Of a stretch of 34,953 bases of DNA, positions 1 to 8,970 are shown piece by piece. Under the pieces are notes generated by a model. That model saw only the letters and a list, made by a program, of their open reading frames with translations, was not told the DNA's origin and searched no databases. Each line of letters starts with the position of its first letter. Within the stretch, counting starts at the first letter, position 1. The position numbers and the translations under genes are program-made. The DNA is from Alphaproteobacteria bacterium (GTDB lineage Bacteria; Pseudomonadota; Alphaproteobacteria; Micavibrionales; Micavibrionaceae). Location: the NCBI GenBank assembly GCA_020442425.1, contig JAGRKB010000038.1, positions 1 through 34,953 of the forward strand, given 5' to 3'.

Positions 1-43
1 ACACCTTATCTAGGCCAGCCCCTTTATTAATCCAACTGATCAT
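1..43 (-). CDS. 5' end of an unidentified gene leaving the left edge
   Basis: An ATG on the minus strand at 43-41 is preceded by a purine-rich ribosome-binding site (GGGAGAGG) with about six bases of spacing. The frame stays open to the window edge and reads MISWINKGAGLDKV. Only 14 codons are visible, so no family can be assigned. The start signal is good and the orientation matches the acyl-CoA ligase gene just upstream (148-1860), so this could be the next gene of the same transcription unit. It could still be a chance open frame. Confidence 0.45.
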   Translation of the reverse strand, partial: MISWINKGAGLDKV

Positions 44-147
44 TTTCGACCTCTCCCAATTACCCAATACTCAGTATGGCAGAGGAAACTTATTGATATT
101 TAAAGAAACGATAGGATTTGATCTAATTTATAAATACAGTTAACTGC

Positions 148-1860
148 CTAGGATTTATCGGCTTTTTTCATTTCTTGAGCTAGAAGATCTTTTTTAGAAA
201 GTTTGCCGATCATAGTTTTTGGCAAAGGCTCATCCCGAAATTCAATATGACGAGGCATTTCGATTTTGGATATTTTTTCTTGAAGGAAGAGTCTAAGGTC
301 TTCTTCATCAAGTTTTCGACCGTCTTTAATTTTGATCCAAGCCTTGGGAACTTCTCCACGCGCATCATCAGGAATACCTGCTACGACACATTCTTCAACG
401 GAAGGATGCTGGTAAATAGCTTCCTCAATCAAACGCGGATAAACATTATAGCCATTTACCAAAATCAAATCTTTAATGCGGTCTACAATAAAAATATAAC
501 CGTCTTCATCAAAAGTCCCGACATCACCAGTTTTTAGAAAGCCATTATCGAGAACTTTATAGGTTTCATCTGGACGATTCCAATATCCGGCCATAACCTG
601 AGGACCTTTAATCCAAATTTCTCCACGTTGTCCTGCCTCAGTAACCAGGTCTCCTGTATCGGCATCATGAAGCTCAATGATTGTACCGGGCAAAGGCAGG
701 CCAATAGAGCCGGATTTATTTCTGCCTTCAATAGGATTGGCGCAAGCAACAGGAGAAGTCTCTGTCAAACCATACCCTTCTACTAGCACGCAGCCGGTTT
801 CAGCTTCAAAAGCTTTCTTGACTTCAATTGGAAGCGGCGCTCCGCCGGATATACAATATCTCAGAGAAGTCAGATCATATTTCTTTAAATTCGGATGCGC
901 ATTAATCGCATTGTAAATAGCCGGAACGGCAGGAAAAAAATGGGGCTTTTCTTTGTGAATAAGCTCCAAAGTCTCATCCAAATTAAAGCGCGGAGAGGCA
1001 ACAATTTCAAAACCGCAACGAACGCTTAAGTTCAATATAGTGGTCATTGCAAAGACATGAAAGAACGGGATAACAGCCAGCATCTTTTCTTGTCCGGGAT
1101 GAACATCATAAAACCAGCGTAAACATTGCTCGACATTGGCTGTCAAATTGGCGTGGGTAAGCATGGCGCCTTTAGGCAGTCCCGTTGTCCCTCCTGTATA
1201 TTGCAAAAGGGCAACATCTTGATCCACTTGAATAGGAGGAGCCTGAAATCTTCCGTCATTACTGATGAGCTGCTGAAACAGAACATGACGGTCGTCATTC
1301 GGAATGGTTGCTATTTCCGATTTTTTGAACATGGAAAATAAAAAATTCTTAGGAAATGGCAGGCAATAAGAAAACGGGCAGACAATAATTTGGTTAAGCC
1401 TCGTGCGATGCAGCATCTTCTCAAGCTTATCGTAGATCAATTTCAAATCAACGCAAACGATGTAATCTGTCTGGCTATCTTCTATTTGTTTGGCAAGTTC
1501 TTCTTCTGCATACAATGGGTTAAAATTGACAATGGTCGCACCGGTTTTTGCGATAGCATAGTATGCAATAAGAAAGTAGGGACAATTGGGCAAGCATAAG
1601 CCGACTTTTACGCCGCGCTCGACCCCATGATCGTGAAGTCCCTTGGCCATACGATCAACGAGAGAGCCAATTTCCTCCCATGTCCATGATTTTCCCATAA
1701 ATTTGAAAGCGGGGCGATTCGGGAATTTTTTGCGAGTGTTTTCTAGGTATTGGAAAATAGGGCCAGTCTGCAGGGAGGAATATCCTTGTATGTTCCAGTC
1801 AACTTTTTCTGGATAGCAATTCAACCAAAAATGATCTTGAAAGTCTTTATTTTGCTGCAC
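148..1860 (-). CDS. fadD: Long-chain fatty-acid-CoA ligase (AMP-forming)
   Basis: The 570-residue product is a member of the ANL adenylating superfamily. It should activate long-chain fatty acids to acyl-CoA through an acyl-AMP intermediate at the inner face of the membrane, feeding beta-oxidation or lipid synthesis. The phosphate-binding motif YTGGTTGLPKG lies near residue 220, the core motif GYGLTETSP in the middle, the hinge/adenine region GFLKTGDVG and KDLILVNGYNVYP further on, and the C-terminal catalytic lysine in KTMIGKLSKKDL. The length is normal for FadD. The start is GTG at 1860; an AAGG about seven bases upstream can serve as ribosome-binding site, and the N-terminal YPEKVDW resembles the usual FadD beginning. 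The gene is divergent from the cold-shock gene across a roughly 210-base gap. Exact chain-length preference cannot be read from sequence. Confidence 0.9.
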   Translation of the reverse strand: MQQNKDFQDHFWLNCYPEKVDWNIQGYSSLQTGPIFQYLENTRKKFPNRPAFKFMGKSWTWEEIGSLVDRMAKGLHDHGVERGVKVGLCLPNCPYFLIAYYAIAKTGATIVNFNPLYAEEELAKQIEDSQTDYIVCVDLKLIYDKLEKMLHRTRLNQIIVCPFSYCLPFPKNFLFSMFKKSEIATIPNDDRHVLFQQLISNDGRFQAPPIQVDQDVALLQYTGGTTGLPKGAMLTHANLTANVEQCLRWFYDVHPGQEKMLAVIPFFHVFAMTTILNLSVRCGFEIVASPRFNLDETLELIHKEKPHFFPAVPAIYNAINAHPNLKKYDLTSLRYCISGGAPLPIEVKKAFEAETGCVLVEGYGLTETSPVACANPIEGRNKSGSIGLPLPGTIIELHDADTGDLVTEAGQRGEIWIKGPQVMAGYWNRPDETYKVLDNGFLKTGDVGTFDEDGYIFIVDRIKDLILVNGYNVYPRLIEEAIYQHPSVEECVVAGIPDDARGEVPKAWIKIKDGRKLDEEDLRLFLQEKISKIEMPRHIEFRDEPLPKTMIGKLSKKDLLAQEMKKADKS

Positions 1861-2073
1861 GGAGAGGCCTTGTTTTCAGAATAATTGCTGCGCGTCACAA
1901 TAACACGCCCTTGCATCCTAGCATGGAAATGAGTCAAAGTCATGAGGGGGCAAGTTCGCTTTCAGAAACTATGTCAAAAAACATTGATGTTATATACAAA
2001 AGAACTATAGACCTTATACTTTAGTTTATATTATACTCCTCCAAACCATTGAATAAAGAAAGAAAATTTCAAA
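1861..2073. other. Divergent intergenic region between fadD and the cold-shock gene
   Basis: This 213-base gap must carry the promoters of the minus-strand acyl-CoA ligase and the plus-strand cold-shock gene. The half next to the cold-shock gene (about 1980-2050) is strongly AT-rich with several TATA-like stretches, as expected for its 5' untranslated region. I cannot single out a -35/-10 pair with confidence, and I see no coding frame or clear hairpin. Confidence 0.4.
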
Positions 2074-2592
2074 ATGTCACTGGCCAGAGACATGTCTTTA
2101 AATAAAGAAACCAACACCGTAAAGGCGAAGCTAAAATGGTTTAATGCTACCAAGGGTTTCGGCTTTGTCATTCCGGAAGGCACAGACATAGATGCATTTT
2201 TGCACATCACACAGTTGCAAAAAATGGGGGTCTATGGATTAGGCGAAGGCGCAGAAGTTCTGTGCAGAGTTGAGTATGGTGAAAAGGGCGCAAATGTCAT
2301 TGAAGTGCTGGAAATTTTATCTTTGGGAAATTGCACGGACAAACAAGTATCCTTTGACCCTGAGGAAAAAGGCGAGTATTCAGCCAAAGGGATCGTAAAG
2401 TTGTATTACGAAGATAAAGGGTTTGGTTTTATTTCCCCCGATGACGGTATGAAAGATATTTTCATTCACAAATCCTGTCTGGATCGCTGCGAAATCGAAT
2501 CAATAGAAGCCGGTCAGCGCGTAAGAATAAAATATAAGGTGGCAGAAAAAGGGCGCGAAGCAACCGAAATTTCTGTCGAAGGCCCATTCTAG
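2074..2592 (+). CDS. Double cold-shock-domain protein
   Basis: The 172-residue protein carries two cold-shock (OB-fold) domains. The first, about residues 15-80, has the RNP1-type KGFGFV and RNP2-type DAFLHI single-strand binding motifs. The second, about 105-170, has KGFGFI and DIFIHK. A linker of some 25 residues joins them. Such proteins bind single-stranded RNA or DNA and act as RNA chaperones or antiterminators; the two-domain form is common in Alphaproteobacteria, where single-domain CspA types also exist. The start is taken at ATG 2074; a second in-frame ATG at 2092 follows a GAGA and is possible. The AT-rich leader upstream fits post-transcriptional control, but no defined thermosensor can be seen. 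Confidence 0.92.
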   Translation: MSLARDMSLNKETNTVKAKLKWFNATKGFGFVIPEGTDIDAFLHITQLQKMGVYGLGEGAEVLCRVEYGEKGANVIEVLEILSLGNCTDKQVSFDPEEKGEYSAKGIVKLYYEDKGFGFISPDDGMKDIFIHKSCLDRCEIESIEAGQRVRIKYKVAEKGREATEISVEGPF

Positions 2593-2710
2593 TTTTTCTT
2601 GAGATAACCCCCTTTTTACCTGCGCAAGATCAGAATCCCAGAAATGCGTTTTGTGCAAGGCACTCCCCCTTGACCTATTGACAATAATCCTGTTTGCTCG
2701 CAGATACGAT

Positions 2711-5700
2711 ATGATATCAAAAAATCAGAGGAGACAGCTTTTGTCAGCCACCGCAAAAAACGCCAAATCAGCTTCAAAAAAAATAAGCTCTTTTTCCAAG
2801 TCATTTATAGACGGGTTAAGGCAGGGGGATAAAGATAATATCTCCCAAGATCTTCTGGACAATGTTATTAGGCAGCAAGAGGCCATATCAGATCGTCGCA
2901 AGTCAGGTCGCTCAATAGTGGAGGTTTATAACCCGTCTCAAGAAATCCATGGATGGCATAATTTGCACACGGTCATCAATATAGTCTCTGATGACATGGT
3001 ATTCTTCATTGATTCCGTTACCGCTTATGTTGCAGAGAAATCATACTTAATTGAACAGATATTGCATCCTCGCGTCTATAAAAAAGGTGCAGGAAAAAAT
3101 ATCACGTATTTGGATAAAAAAACCGCGAAATCCGAAGGTGTACGGGGTGAAATGCACATGTTCATCCAGTTGAATCGCCGTCTGACAGAAGATCAAATGA
3201 AGGAGATTCAGCAAGACTTGCAAGAAATTATCGCAGATACATTGCTCGCAACGCGTGATTGGAGATTGGTTCGTCAAACTTTAAATGACGCCAGAGAAAA
3301 TTTGGTACAATTGCCTGGTCAAAATAAACGTGAATATTCCGAATACAAAGACTTTCTTCAATACATTCATGATGACAATTTTACTTTGCTGGGATGTGTG
3401 GAATATAAAGTCACAAAAAAAGGGAAGCTATCGAAACTTACCAAAGTTGCAGGCAGTGGGCATGGTTTGTTTTCTGAAGACCGTAAGGGCGAATTTCTAG
3501 ACGAAACGGACAAAACACGTTTTGTAGAGAATCTTGACGCTAGAAACGATGCTCCTCAGCTCTTCATTACAAAATTGATGCGTCGATCCGATGTTCACAG
3601 ACGTGTTCCGGTTGATTGTGTTGTTATTCGCCATTTTGATTCAAAAGGATCGCTAACAGGAGAAACGCACGTAGTCGGCCTTTTTACTTCTGTTACCTAT
3701 TCAAGAGGGATTGCAACGGTCCCTTATCTTTGGATGAAGGTTGAAAATATTCTGAACAAGGCGGGTTTCGAGTCAGGCGAGCACAGTGGTCGAGCGCTAA
3801 GACATATTCTGGAGAAATATCCTAGAGACGAGCTGTTCCAAATTGAAGAAGCAAAGCTTTATCGGATTTGCATGGAAATTTTAAGACTGCAAGAGCGCCC
3901 GAGAATTGCACTGTTTATGCGCCCGGACGTATTCGGAAGAACAATTTCCTGTTTGGTTTACATCCCAAGAGATCGCTATGACACAAGGCTGCGTATTCGC
4001 TTTAGCATGATTTTGGAAGAAGAGCTTGGGGCAAGATTCATAAACTTCCAGTCCACAGTGGATGACTCTCCTCTAGTGCGCGCAAGCTTTACCTTATCTT
4101 GCGATCAGGAAGTTAAACAAAAATTTGACATCGAAAAAATTGAAAAACGTCTGCAAACCGAAGGACGAAATTGGAGCGAACGCTTAAACGATACGCTGGT
4201 GGAACGTCTGGAAAATGAGGATGAAGCTGCGGTTTTGGCTCATAGATATGGCAACGCATTCCCTGTTTCATATAAGGAAGCCTACCAAACACGCCAAGCA
4301 TACCATGATATTGAGAAGCTTGAAGTTGTTCTTCAAAAGGATCAGGCGGATGTTGATTTGTACCGTCCTCATGGATCGGGAAATAATCAGGTTTCCTTAA
4401 AATTATATTCACCACATGAGGCCGTTCCCCTATCCGATATTCTACCAATTCTGGAGAATATGGGCATGAAGGTTGAAGCAGAATATCCACATGAAGTTTG
4501 GCCTCGAGACGTCAAGTTTCCGGTATGGATCCAAGATTTTGACGCCTCTATTGTTGGATCGGTCGAAAACAGTATTAACAAGGAAGCTATTCAGGAAATA
4601 CGTGAAAACTTTGAAGACTGCCTCAAAGGAATTTGGGCAACTGAAATTGAAAATGACAGTCTGAACCGCTTGGTTCTTCTGGCAGGAATGCCTTGGCGAG
4701 ATGTTGTAATTCTAAGATCTTACATTCGTTATATGCGTCAGACCAAAATACCATTCTCACTGCCTTATATGGAGCAGGCCGCTACGGATTATCCTATAAT
4801 CGCCAAATTGATTGTAAGCTATTTTTATGCGAAATTTAATCCGGAGAATAAAGCCGGTAAAAAAATTGCTAATCAGTGCGACGATATAGAAGCTAAAATC
4901 GAACAGGAATTGCAAAATGTCAGCTCATTAGATCAAGATCGCGTTCTTCGCGCAATTCTGGCGACAATGAAATGTACCTTGCGAACAAATTTCTTCCAAA
5001 AAGATGAGAATGGTAACAGCAAAAGCTGGGTATCATTAAAAATGGAAAGCAAGACAATTCCGAATATTCCGGACCCTCGCCCATATCGCGAAATATTTGT
5101 TTACTCTCCAAGAATTGAGGGAGTTCACTTGCGCGGAGGAAAAATTGCGCGTGGAGGTTTACGCTGGTCTGATCGTCATGAAGATTTCCGCGCAGAAGTT
5201 CTCGGTCTTATGAAGGCACAACAGGTAAAAAACTCCGTGATTGTTCCGATGGGAGCAAAAGGCGGATTCGTTGTAAAAATGCCTCCAAAGACCGGAGGTC
5301 GGGCAGCCTTCCAGGAAGAAGGAATTGCATGCTATAAAACTTTTATCCGCGGCCTTTTGGATATCACTGACAATCGTCTGGGGTCAAAAATTATTCCGCC
5401 AGCCAATGTTGTCCGCCACGATGAAGAAGATCCGTATCTGGTTGTTGCTGCTGATAAAGGAACGGCAACATTCTCTGATATAGCAAACTCTATTTCCGTA
5501 GAGTATGGATTTTGGCTCGGTGATGCTTTTGCATCAGGTGGATCAGTAGGCTATGACCATAAAAAAATGGGTATTACCGCCAGAGGCGCATGGGAATCCG
5601 TCAAGCGTCATTTCCGTGAACTTAACCACGATACGCAGTCACAAGAATTTGACGTGATCGGTGTAGGCGATATGGGTGGTGATGTATTTGGAAACGGCTT

Positions 5701-7543
5701 ATTGCAATCCAAGAAAATCCGCCTCATTGGAGCTTTTAACCACATGCATATATTCTGTGACCCAAATCCGGATGCTGCAACATCATATAAAGAACGCGCA
5801 AGATTGTTCAAGGCAGTGAAAGGTTGGGGAGAATATGACGTAGAAAAGCTTTCGAAAGGTGGTCGCATATACTTGCGGTCAGAGAAATCTTTGAAACTGA
5901 CCCCTGAGATTCAAAAAAGATATGATATCGATCAGGACTCCATATCACCTGCCGAGCTGATCAAAGCAATGCTGTGTGCAAGAACCGATCTTTTGTTTTT
6001 CGGAGGTATCGGAACATATATCAAAGCGGGAACAGAAACAAATGCGGATGCCAGTGATCGCAGCAATGATTCTTTGCGCGTTAACGCAGCAGAAGTTAGA
6101 GCTAAAGTTGTTGGCGAAGGCGCAAACCTTGGCGTAACCCAAAAAGGGCGTATCGAATATGATAAAAAGGGCGGTCGTATCAATACTGACTTTATTGATA
6201 ACTCTGCCGGTGTTGATACGTCAGACCACGAGGTAAACATCAAGATTTTGCTCTCCGAAGTTGTTCGTGATCCAAAAACCAAATTAACACAAACAACTCG
6301 TGACAAGCTCCTGATAGATATGACGGACGATATTGCAAAATTGGTTTTGCAAGATAACTATTATCAGGCGCAGGCCTTATCGTTAATGGAGCTGCAAGCA
6401 GCCGATCTACTCCCTGAACATGCAGCCTTCATGCGTTCATTGGAAAAAGCCGGATTGCTTAACAGAAAAGTTGAGTTCCTGCCCAATGATGAAGAGATAG
6501 AAGAGCGTCTTCGTCTGCGCAAAGGTCTGACAAGGCCGGAGTTATCTCTTCTCGTGTCTTACGGCAAGCTCACGTTCACAAATGCTTTGCTGAATTCTGC
6601 CTTGCCGGATGATCCTGCAATGGTTGATTGGGTAGAAAATTATTTCCCTGAAGTTATCAAAAAGAAATATCTGAAAGAAATTCACGGTCACCGTTTGCGC
6701 CGCGAAATAATCGCAATGGCAGTATCAAACGCAGTTATCAATCGTTTGGGCCCAACTTTTGTTAGAAAAGTCACGGAAAGAACCGGTGCGGATGTATCGG
6801 AAGTCACAAATGCCTACCTCATAGTCCGGGACGCTTTTACGCTGCGTCAGATTTGGGACGATATCGAAGCATTGGACAATAAGGTTCCGGCCTTGGTACA
6901 GCTCAAAGCGATGATTAAAACTGCAAAGCTAGCCGAGCGAGAAACCCAATGGCTTCTAACCCGTTTTGGAAGAAAGGCCAATCGTGCAAAAGATGGAGAA
7001 ATGTTCGCTAAGCAAGTCTCTTCGCTGAAGAAAAATCTCTCCAAAATTTTGCCGCCGGATATGCAAGCCAACATGGAAATGCGCATTAAGGACTGGATAT
7101 CAAATGGCATTCCTAAAGCTCTCGCAGAGCAAATCGCAATGCTGCCTCTGATTGGAGCCGCTTTTGATTTGATTCAAATCGCTCAAAGTGAGAAGGCAGA
7201 TGTCGTAAGAACGGCTCAGATATATTTTGACCTTGGTGGTTTGTTTCACTTTGAGCGTCTGCGCAAAAAAGCTCAAAATATGGCAGAGGATAATCCTGAT
7301 ATTTCACAAGCCGCAACAGGAATCGCCGAGTCGCTTAATGTTGTACAATCTGCTTTAACTGCCCGTGTTGTAAAAGATTGTAGCAAACAAGCTGCTGAAG
7401 CAGGAATCTCGGACAAATGGGTTGAAAAATTCTGTCCAAGAGCAAACGCGGTCATCAGTCTTATTGAAGAGTCCGAGAAATCAGGACCAGTAGATTTCGC
7501 TGATTTGGTTGTAATAGAACAACAGCTTCGGGGACTGATTTAA
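2711..7543 (+). CDS. gdhZ: NAD-specific glutamate dehydrogenase, large (about 180 kDa) class
   Basis: The product (1610 residues from ATG 2711) belongs to the large bacterial NAD-GDH family. It deaminates glutamate to 2-oxoglutarate and ammonia, a catabolic step linking amino acids to the TCA cycle. The N-terminal half is the long regulatory region of this class. The catalytic core starts near residue 815 with GGLRWSDRHEDFRAEVLGLM, followed by KNSVIVPMGAKGGFV containing the substrate-binding lysines; GVGDMGGDVFGNG near residue 985 is the nucleotide-binding turn. The start is ambiguous: the frame runs back to a TTG at 2651, ATG 2711 has no clear ribosome-binding site, and TTG 2741 is preceded by a strong AGAGGAGA at ideal spacing. 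The gene stands alone and ends at a hairpin terminator. The family call is secure; the symbol follows the Caulobacter name for this class. Confidence 0.93.
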   Translation: MISKNQRRQLLSATAKNAKSASKKISSFSKSFIDGLRQGDKDNISQDLLDNVIRQQEAISDRRKSGRSIVEVYNPSQEIHGWHNLHTVINIVSDDMVFFIDSVTAYVAEKSYLIEQILHPRVYKKGAGKNITYLDKKTAKSEGVRGEMHMFIQLNRRLTEDQMKEIQQDLQEIIADTLLATRDWRLVRQTLNDARENLVQLPGQNKREYSEYKDFLQYIHDDNFTLLGCVEYKVTKKGKLSKLTKVAGSGHGLFSEDRKGEFLDETDKTRFVENLDARNDAPQLFITKLMRRSDVHRRVPVDCVVIRHFDSKGSLTGETHVVGLFTSVTYSRGIATVPYLWMKVENILNKAGFESGEHSGRALRHILEKYPRDELFQIEEAKLYRICMEILRLQERPRIALFMRPDVFGRTISCLVYIPRDRYDTRLRIRFSMILEEELGARFINFQSTVDDSPLVRASFTLSCDQEVKQKFDIEKIEKRLQTEGRNWSERLNDTLVERLENEDEAAVLAHRYGNAFPVSYKEAYQTRQAYHDIEKLEVVLQKDQADVDLYRPHGSGNNQVSLKLYSPHEAVPLSDILPILENMGMKVEAEYPHEVWPRDVKFPVWIQDFDASIVGSVENSINKEAIQEIRENFEDCLKGIWATEIENDSLNRLVLLAGMPWRDVVILRSYIRYMRQTKIPFSLPYMEQAATDYPIIAKLIVSYFYAKFNPENKAGKKIANQCDDIEAKIEQELQNVSSLDQDRVLRAILATMKCTLRTNFFQKDENGNSKSWVSLKMESKTIPNIPDPRPYREIFVYSPRIEGVHLRGGKIARGGLRWSDRHEDFRAEVLGLMKAQQVKNSVIVPMGAKGGFVVKMPPKTGGRAAFQEEGIACYKTFIRGLLDITDNRLGSKIIPPANVVRHDEEDPYLVVAADKGTATFSDIANSISVEYGFWLGDAFASGGSVGYDHKKMGITARGAWESVKRHFRELNHDTQSQEFDVIGVGDMGGDVFGNGLLQSKKIRLIGAFNHMHIFCDPNPDAATSYKERARLFKAVKGWGEYDVEKLSKGGRIYLRSEKSLKLTPEIQKRYDIDQDSISPAELIKAMLCARTDLLFFGGIGTYIKAGTETNADASDRSNDSLRVNAAEVRAKVVGEGANLGVTQKGRIEYDKKGGRINTDFIDNSAGVDTSDHEVNIKILLSEVVRDPKTKLTQTTRDKLLIDMTDDIAKLVLQDNYYQAQALSLMELQAADLLPEHAAFMRSLEKAGLLNRKVEFLPNDEEIEERLRLRKGLTRPELSLLVSYGKLTFTNALLNSALPDDPAMVDWVENYFPEVIKKKYLKEIHGHRLRREIIAMAVSNAVINRLGPTFVRKVTERTGADVSEVTNAYLIVRDAFTLRQIWDDIEALDNKVPALVQLKAMIKTAKLAERETQWLLTRFGRKANRAKDGEMFAKQVSSLKKNLSKILPPDMQANMEMRIKDWISNGIPKALAEQIAMLPLIGAAFDLIQIAQSEKADVVRTAQIYFDLGGLFHFERLRKKAQNMAEDNPDISQAATGIAESLNVVQSALTARVVKDCSKQAAEAGISDKWVEKFCPRANAVISLIEESEKSGPVDFADLVVIEQQLRGLI

Positions 7544-7566
7544 AATAAGTATAATCACTTACCAAG

Positions 7567-7598
7567 AAACCGGATCAGGAAATTGATCCGGTTTTTTT
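7567..7598 (+). terminator. Rho-independent terminator of glutamate dehydrogenase
   Basis: A perfect 11-bp stem (7567-7577 with 7584-7594), loop GGAAAT, ends in a run of seven T. It lies 24 bases after the dehydrogenase stop. The minus-strand MATE gene ends inside it (stop at 7577-7575), and on that strand the stem is followed by TTTCTT, so it may serve both convergent units. Confidence 0.88.
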
Positions 7599-8951
7599 CC
7601 ACGACCAGATATGAAACCCAAGCCCTGTAACAATATTGACGACACAAAGTGCAGAAAAAACGCCAACAACTCCGTAGAGAGTATAACCGATAGTGGCTGC
7701 AGGAATCATCAGAACAATCATTTTCAGGAAAAGCAAACTGGCAGAAATTTGGGGTTTTCCAATAGCATTATAAACAGATCCCCATCCATGCGTAAGGTTA
7801 CCAAGCGGATAAGACAAAGGAACAATCAACAGATATAAAATAATATAGTGATCAAGAAGAGCGTCTTCCGAAAAAAGTTCGGCTATACTGCTTGCAAATA
7901 ATCCCAAACACACAGCAACAAATGCAGACCATAAAACAGAGAAGATAAGAGCATTTTTTATCGTATCCCTCACACGATCAAATTGGCGCGCCCCCCAGTT
8001 TTGTCCAATGATCGGAGCCATACCAATTGAAAGAGCCATCATAATCACTAGAGTAAAAGCTTCAATGCGCGAAGCTGCTCCAAAAGCAGCGACGGCAGCA
8101 TCCCCATCATGCGAGAGAAGGCGATTGATAGAAGAATTGACAACAGAAGGAAGCATGCTGGTCAGACCGGCCGGCAAGCCGATGATAAGAAGTCTTTTGC
8201 AGGAATTAGAGAATTCATGAAGATTGATAATATGGGAGAAGTCAAACAATCCACGGCGATACATGATATAAAGACCAGCCCCCATGGCGCAGAAATTCGA
8301 AATAACCGTAGCAATTGCTGCCCCGAAAAGCTCTAGTCGTGGAAATCCTCCCAAACCAAAAATCAGCAGAGGATCAAGTATGGCATTAGCAATCGCAGAT
8401 ACTGTCATTATCCCCGCAGGAATCATTGCATCTCCTGTCGCCCGCAACGCAGCGTTCCCAACAACCGGCATGCTAACGAAGAATGTCCCGATAAAATAAG
8501 GGATCATATAACTGCTGATAAGGCGAATTGCATTCTCATCAGCACCCATTGCCCCGAACAATTCCGACAGAAATGGAATCCCGATCAATGCTGCCAAAAT
8601 GCTAAGAAGAAGAACAATAAACATGGCGTGAGAAGTCACGCGTTTAACGGATTCGTACTGTTTTTCGCCAATTAGTCTAGATACGACAGAAGAAGTGGCG
8701 ATCCCCATCCCGATGAAAATTGAAAAGATGCCGTATGTAACGGGAAAGGTATAACTAAAGGCGGCCAGCTGCTCCGTTCCGAGTAAAGAAACATAGTAAG
8801 TATCAACCAATTGAAAGCTGATAATTGCCAAGATACCCCAAATCATAGGAAGGGTCAATCGAATCAGATGATGCCGAATAGACCCTTGAGTTAAATCTCC
8901 CTTGTCAGGAACGCGTAAAGGAGGAACGGAATGAGGCGTTGGCGAAGTCAT
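7575..8951 (-). CDS. MATE-family multidrug/cation exporter
   Basis: The 458-residue protein is a polytopic inner-membrane antiporter of the MATE family (NorM/DinF-like), expected to export cationic drugs or metabolites against a Na+ or H+ gradient. It shows the internal two-fold arrangement typical of the family: about 12 hydrophobic segments, a first half beginning LTLPMIWGILAIISFQLVDT and a second half beginning near the RLLIIGLPAGLTSMLPSVVN segment. The length is normal. It starts with ATG 8951, only 19 bases after the stop of the RND pump, so it is probably co-transcribed as third gene of the adaptor-RND-MATE operon. The substrate cannot be predicted. Its last codons lie inside the terminator shared with the convergent glutamate dehydrogenase gene. 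Confidence 0.92.
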   Translation of the reverse strand: MTSPTPHSVPPLRVPDKGDLTQGSIRHHLIRLTLPMIWGILAIISFQLVDTYYVSLLGTEQLAAFSYTFPVTYGIFSIFIGMGIATSSVVSRLIGEKQYESVKRVTSHAMFIVLLLSILAALIGIPFLSELFGAMGADENAIRLISSYMIPYFIGTFFVSMPVVGNAALRATGDAMIPAGIMTVSAIANAILDPLLIFGLGGFPRLELFGAAIATVISNFCAMGAGLYIMYRRGLFDFSHIINLHEFSNSCKRLLIIGLPAGLTSMLPSVVNSSINRLLSHDGDAAVAAFGAASRIEAFTLVIMMALSIGMAPIIGQNWGARQFDRVRDTIKNALIFSVLWSAFVAVCLGLFASSIAELFSEDALLDHYIILYLLIVPLSYPLGNLTHGWGSVYNAIGKPQISASLLFLKMIVLMIPAATIGYTLYGVVGVFSALCVVNIVTGLGFHIWSWKKTGSIS

Positions 8952-8970
8952 GGCTTAGTTTATGCGCCAA

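Noticed and set aside
2593..2710. TTGACA at 2678-2683 as the glutamate dehydrogenase promoter
   Set aside because: No good -10 lies at 16-18 bases; the best TATA-like hexamers are 21 or 26 bases away, so I did not annotate a promoter.
5932..6306. 124-codon minus-strand frame inside glutamate dehydrogenase
   Set aside because: Antisense to the catalytic region of a conserved enzyme, with Ser/Pro-rich random-looking sequence; no independent evidence for a gene.
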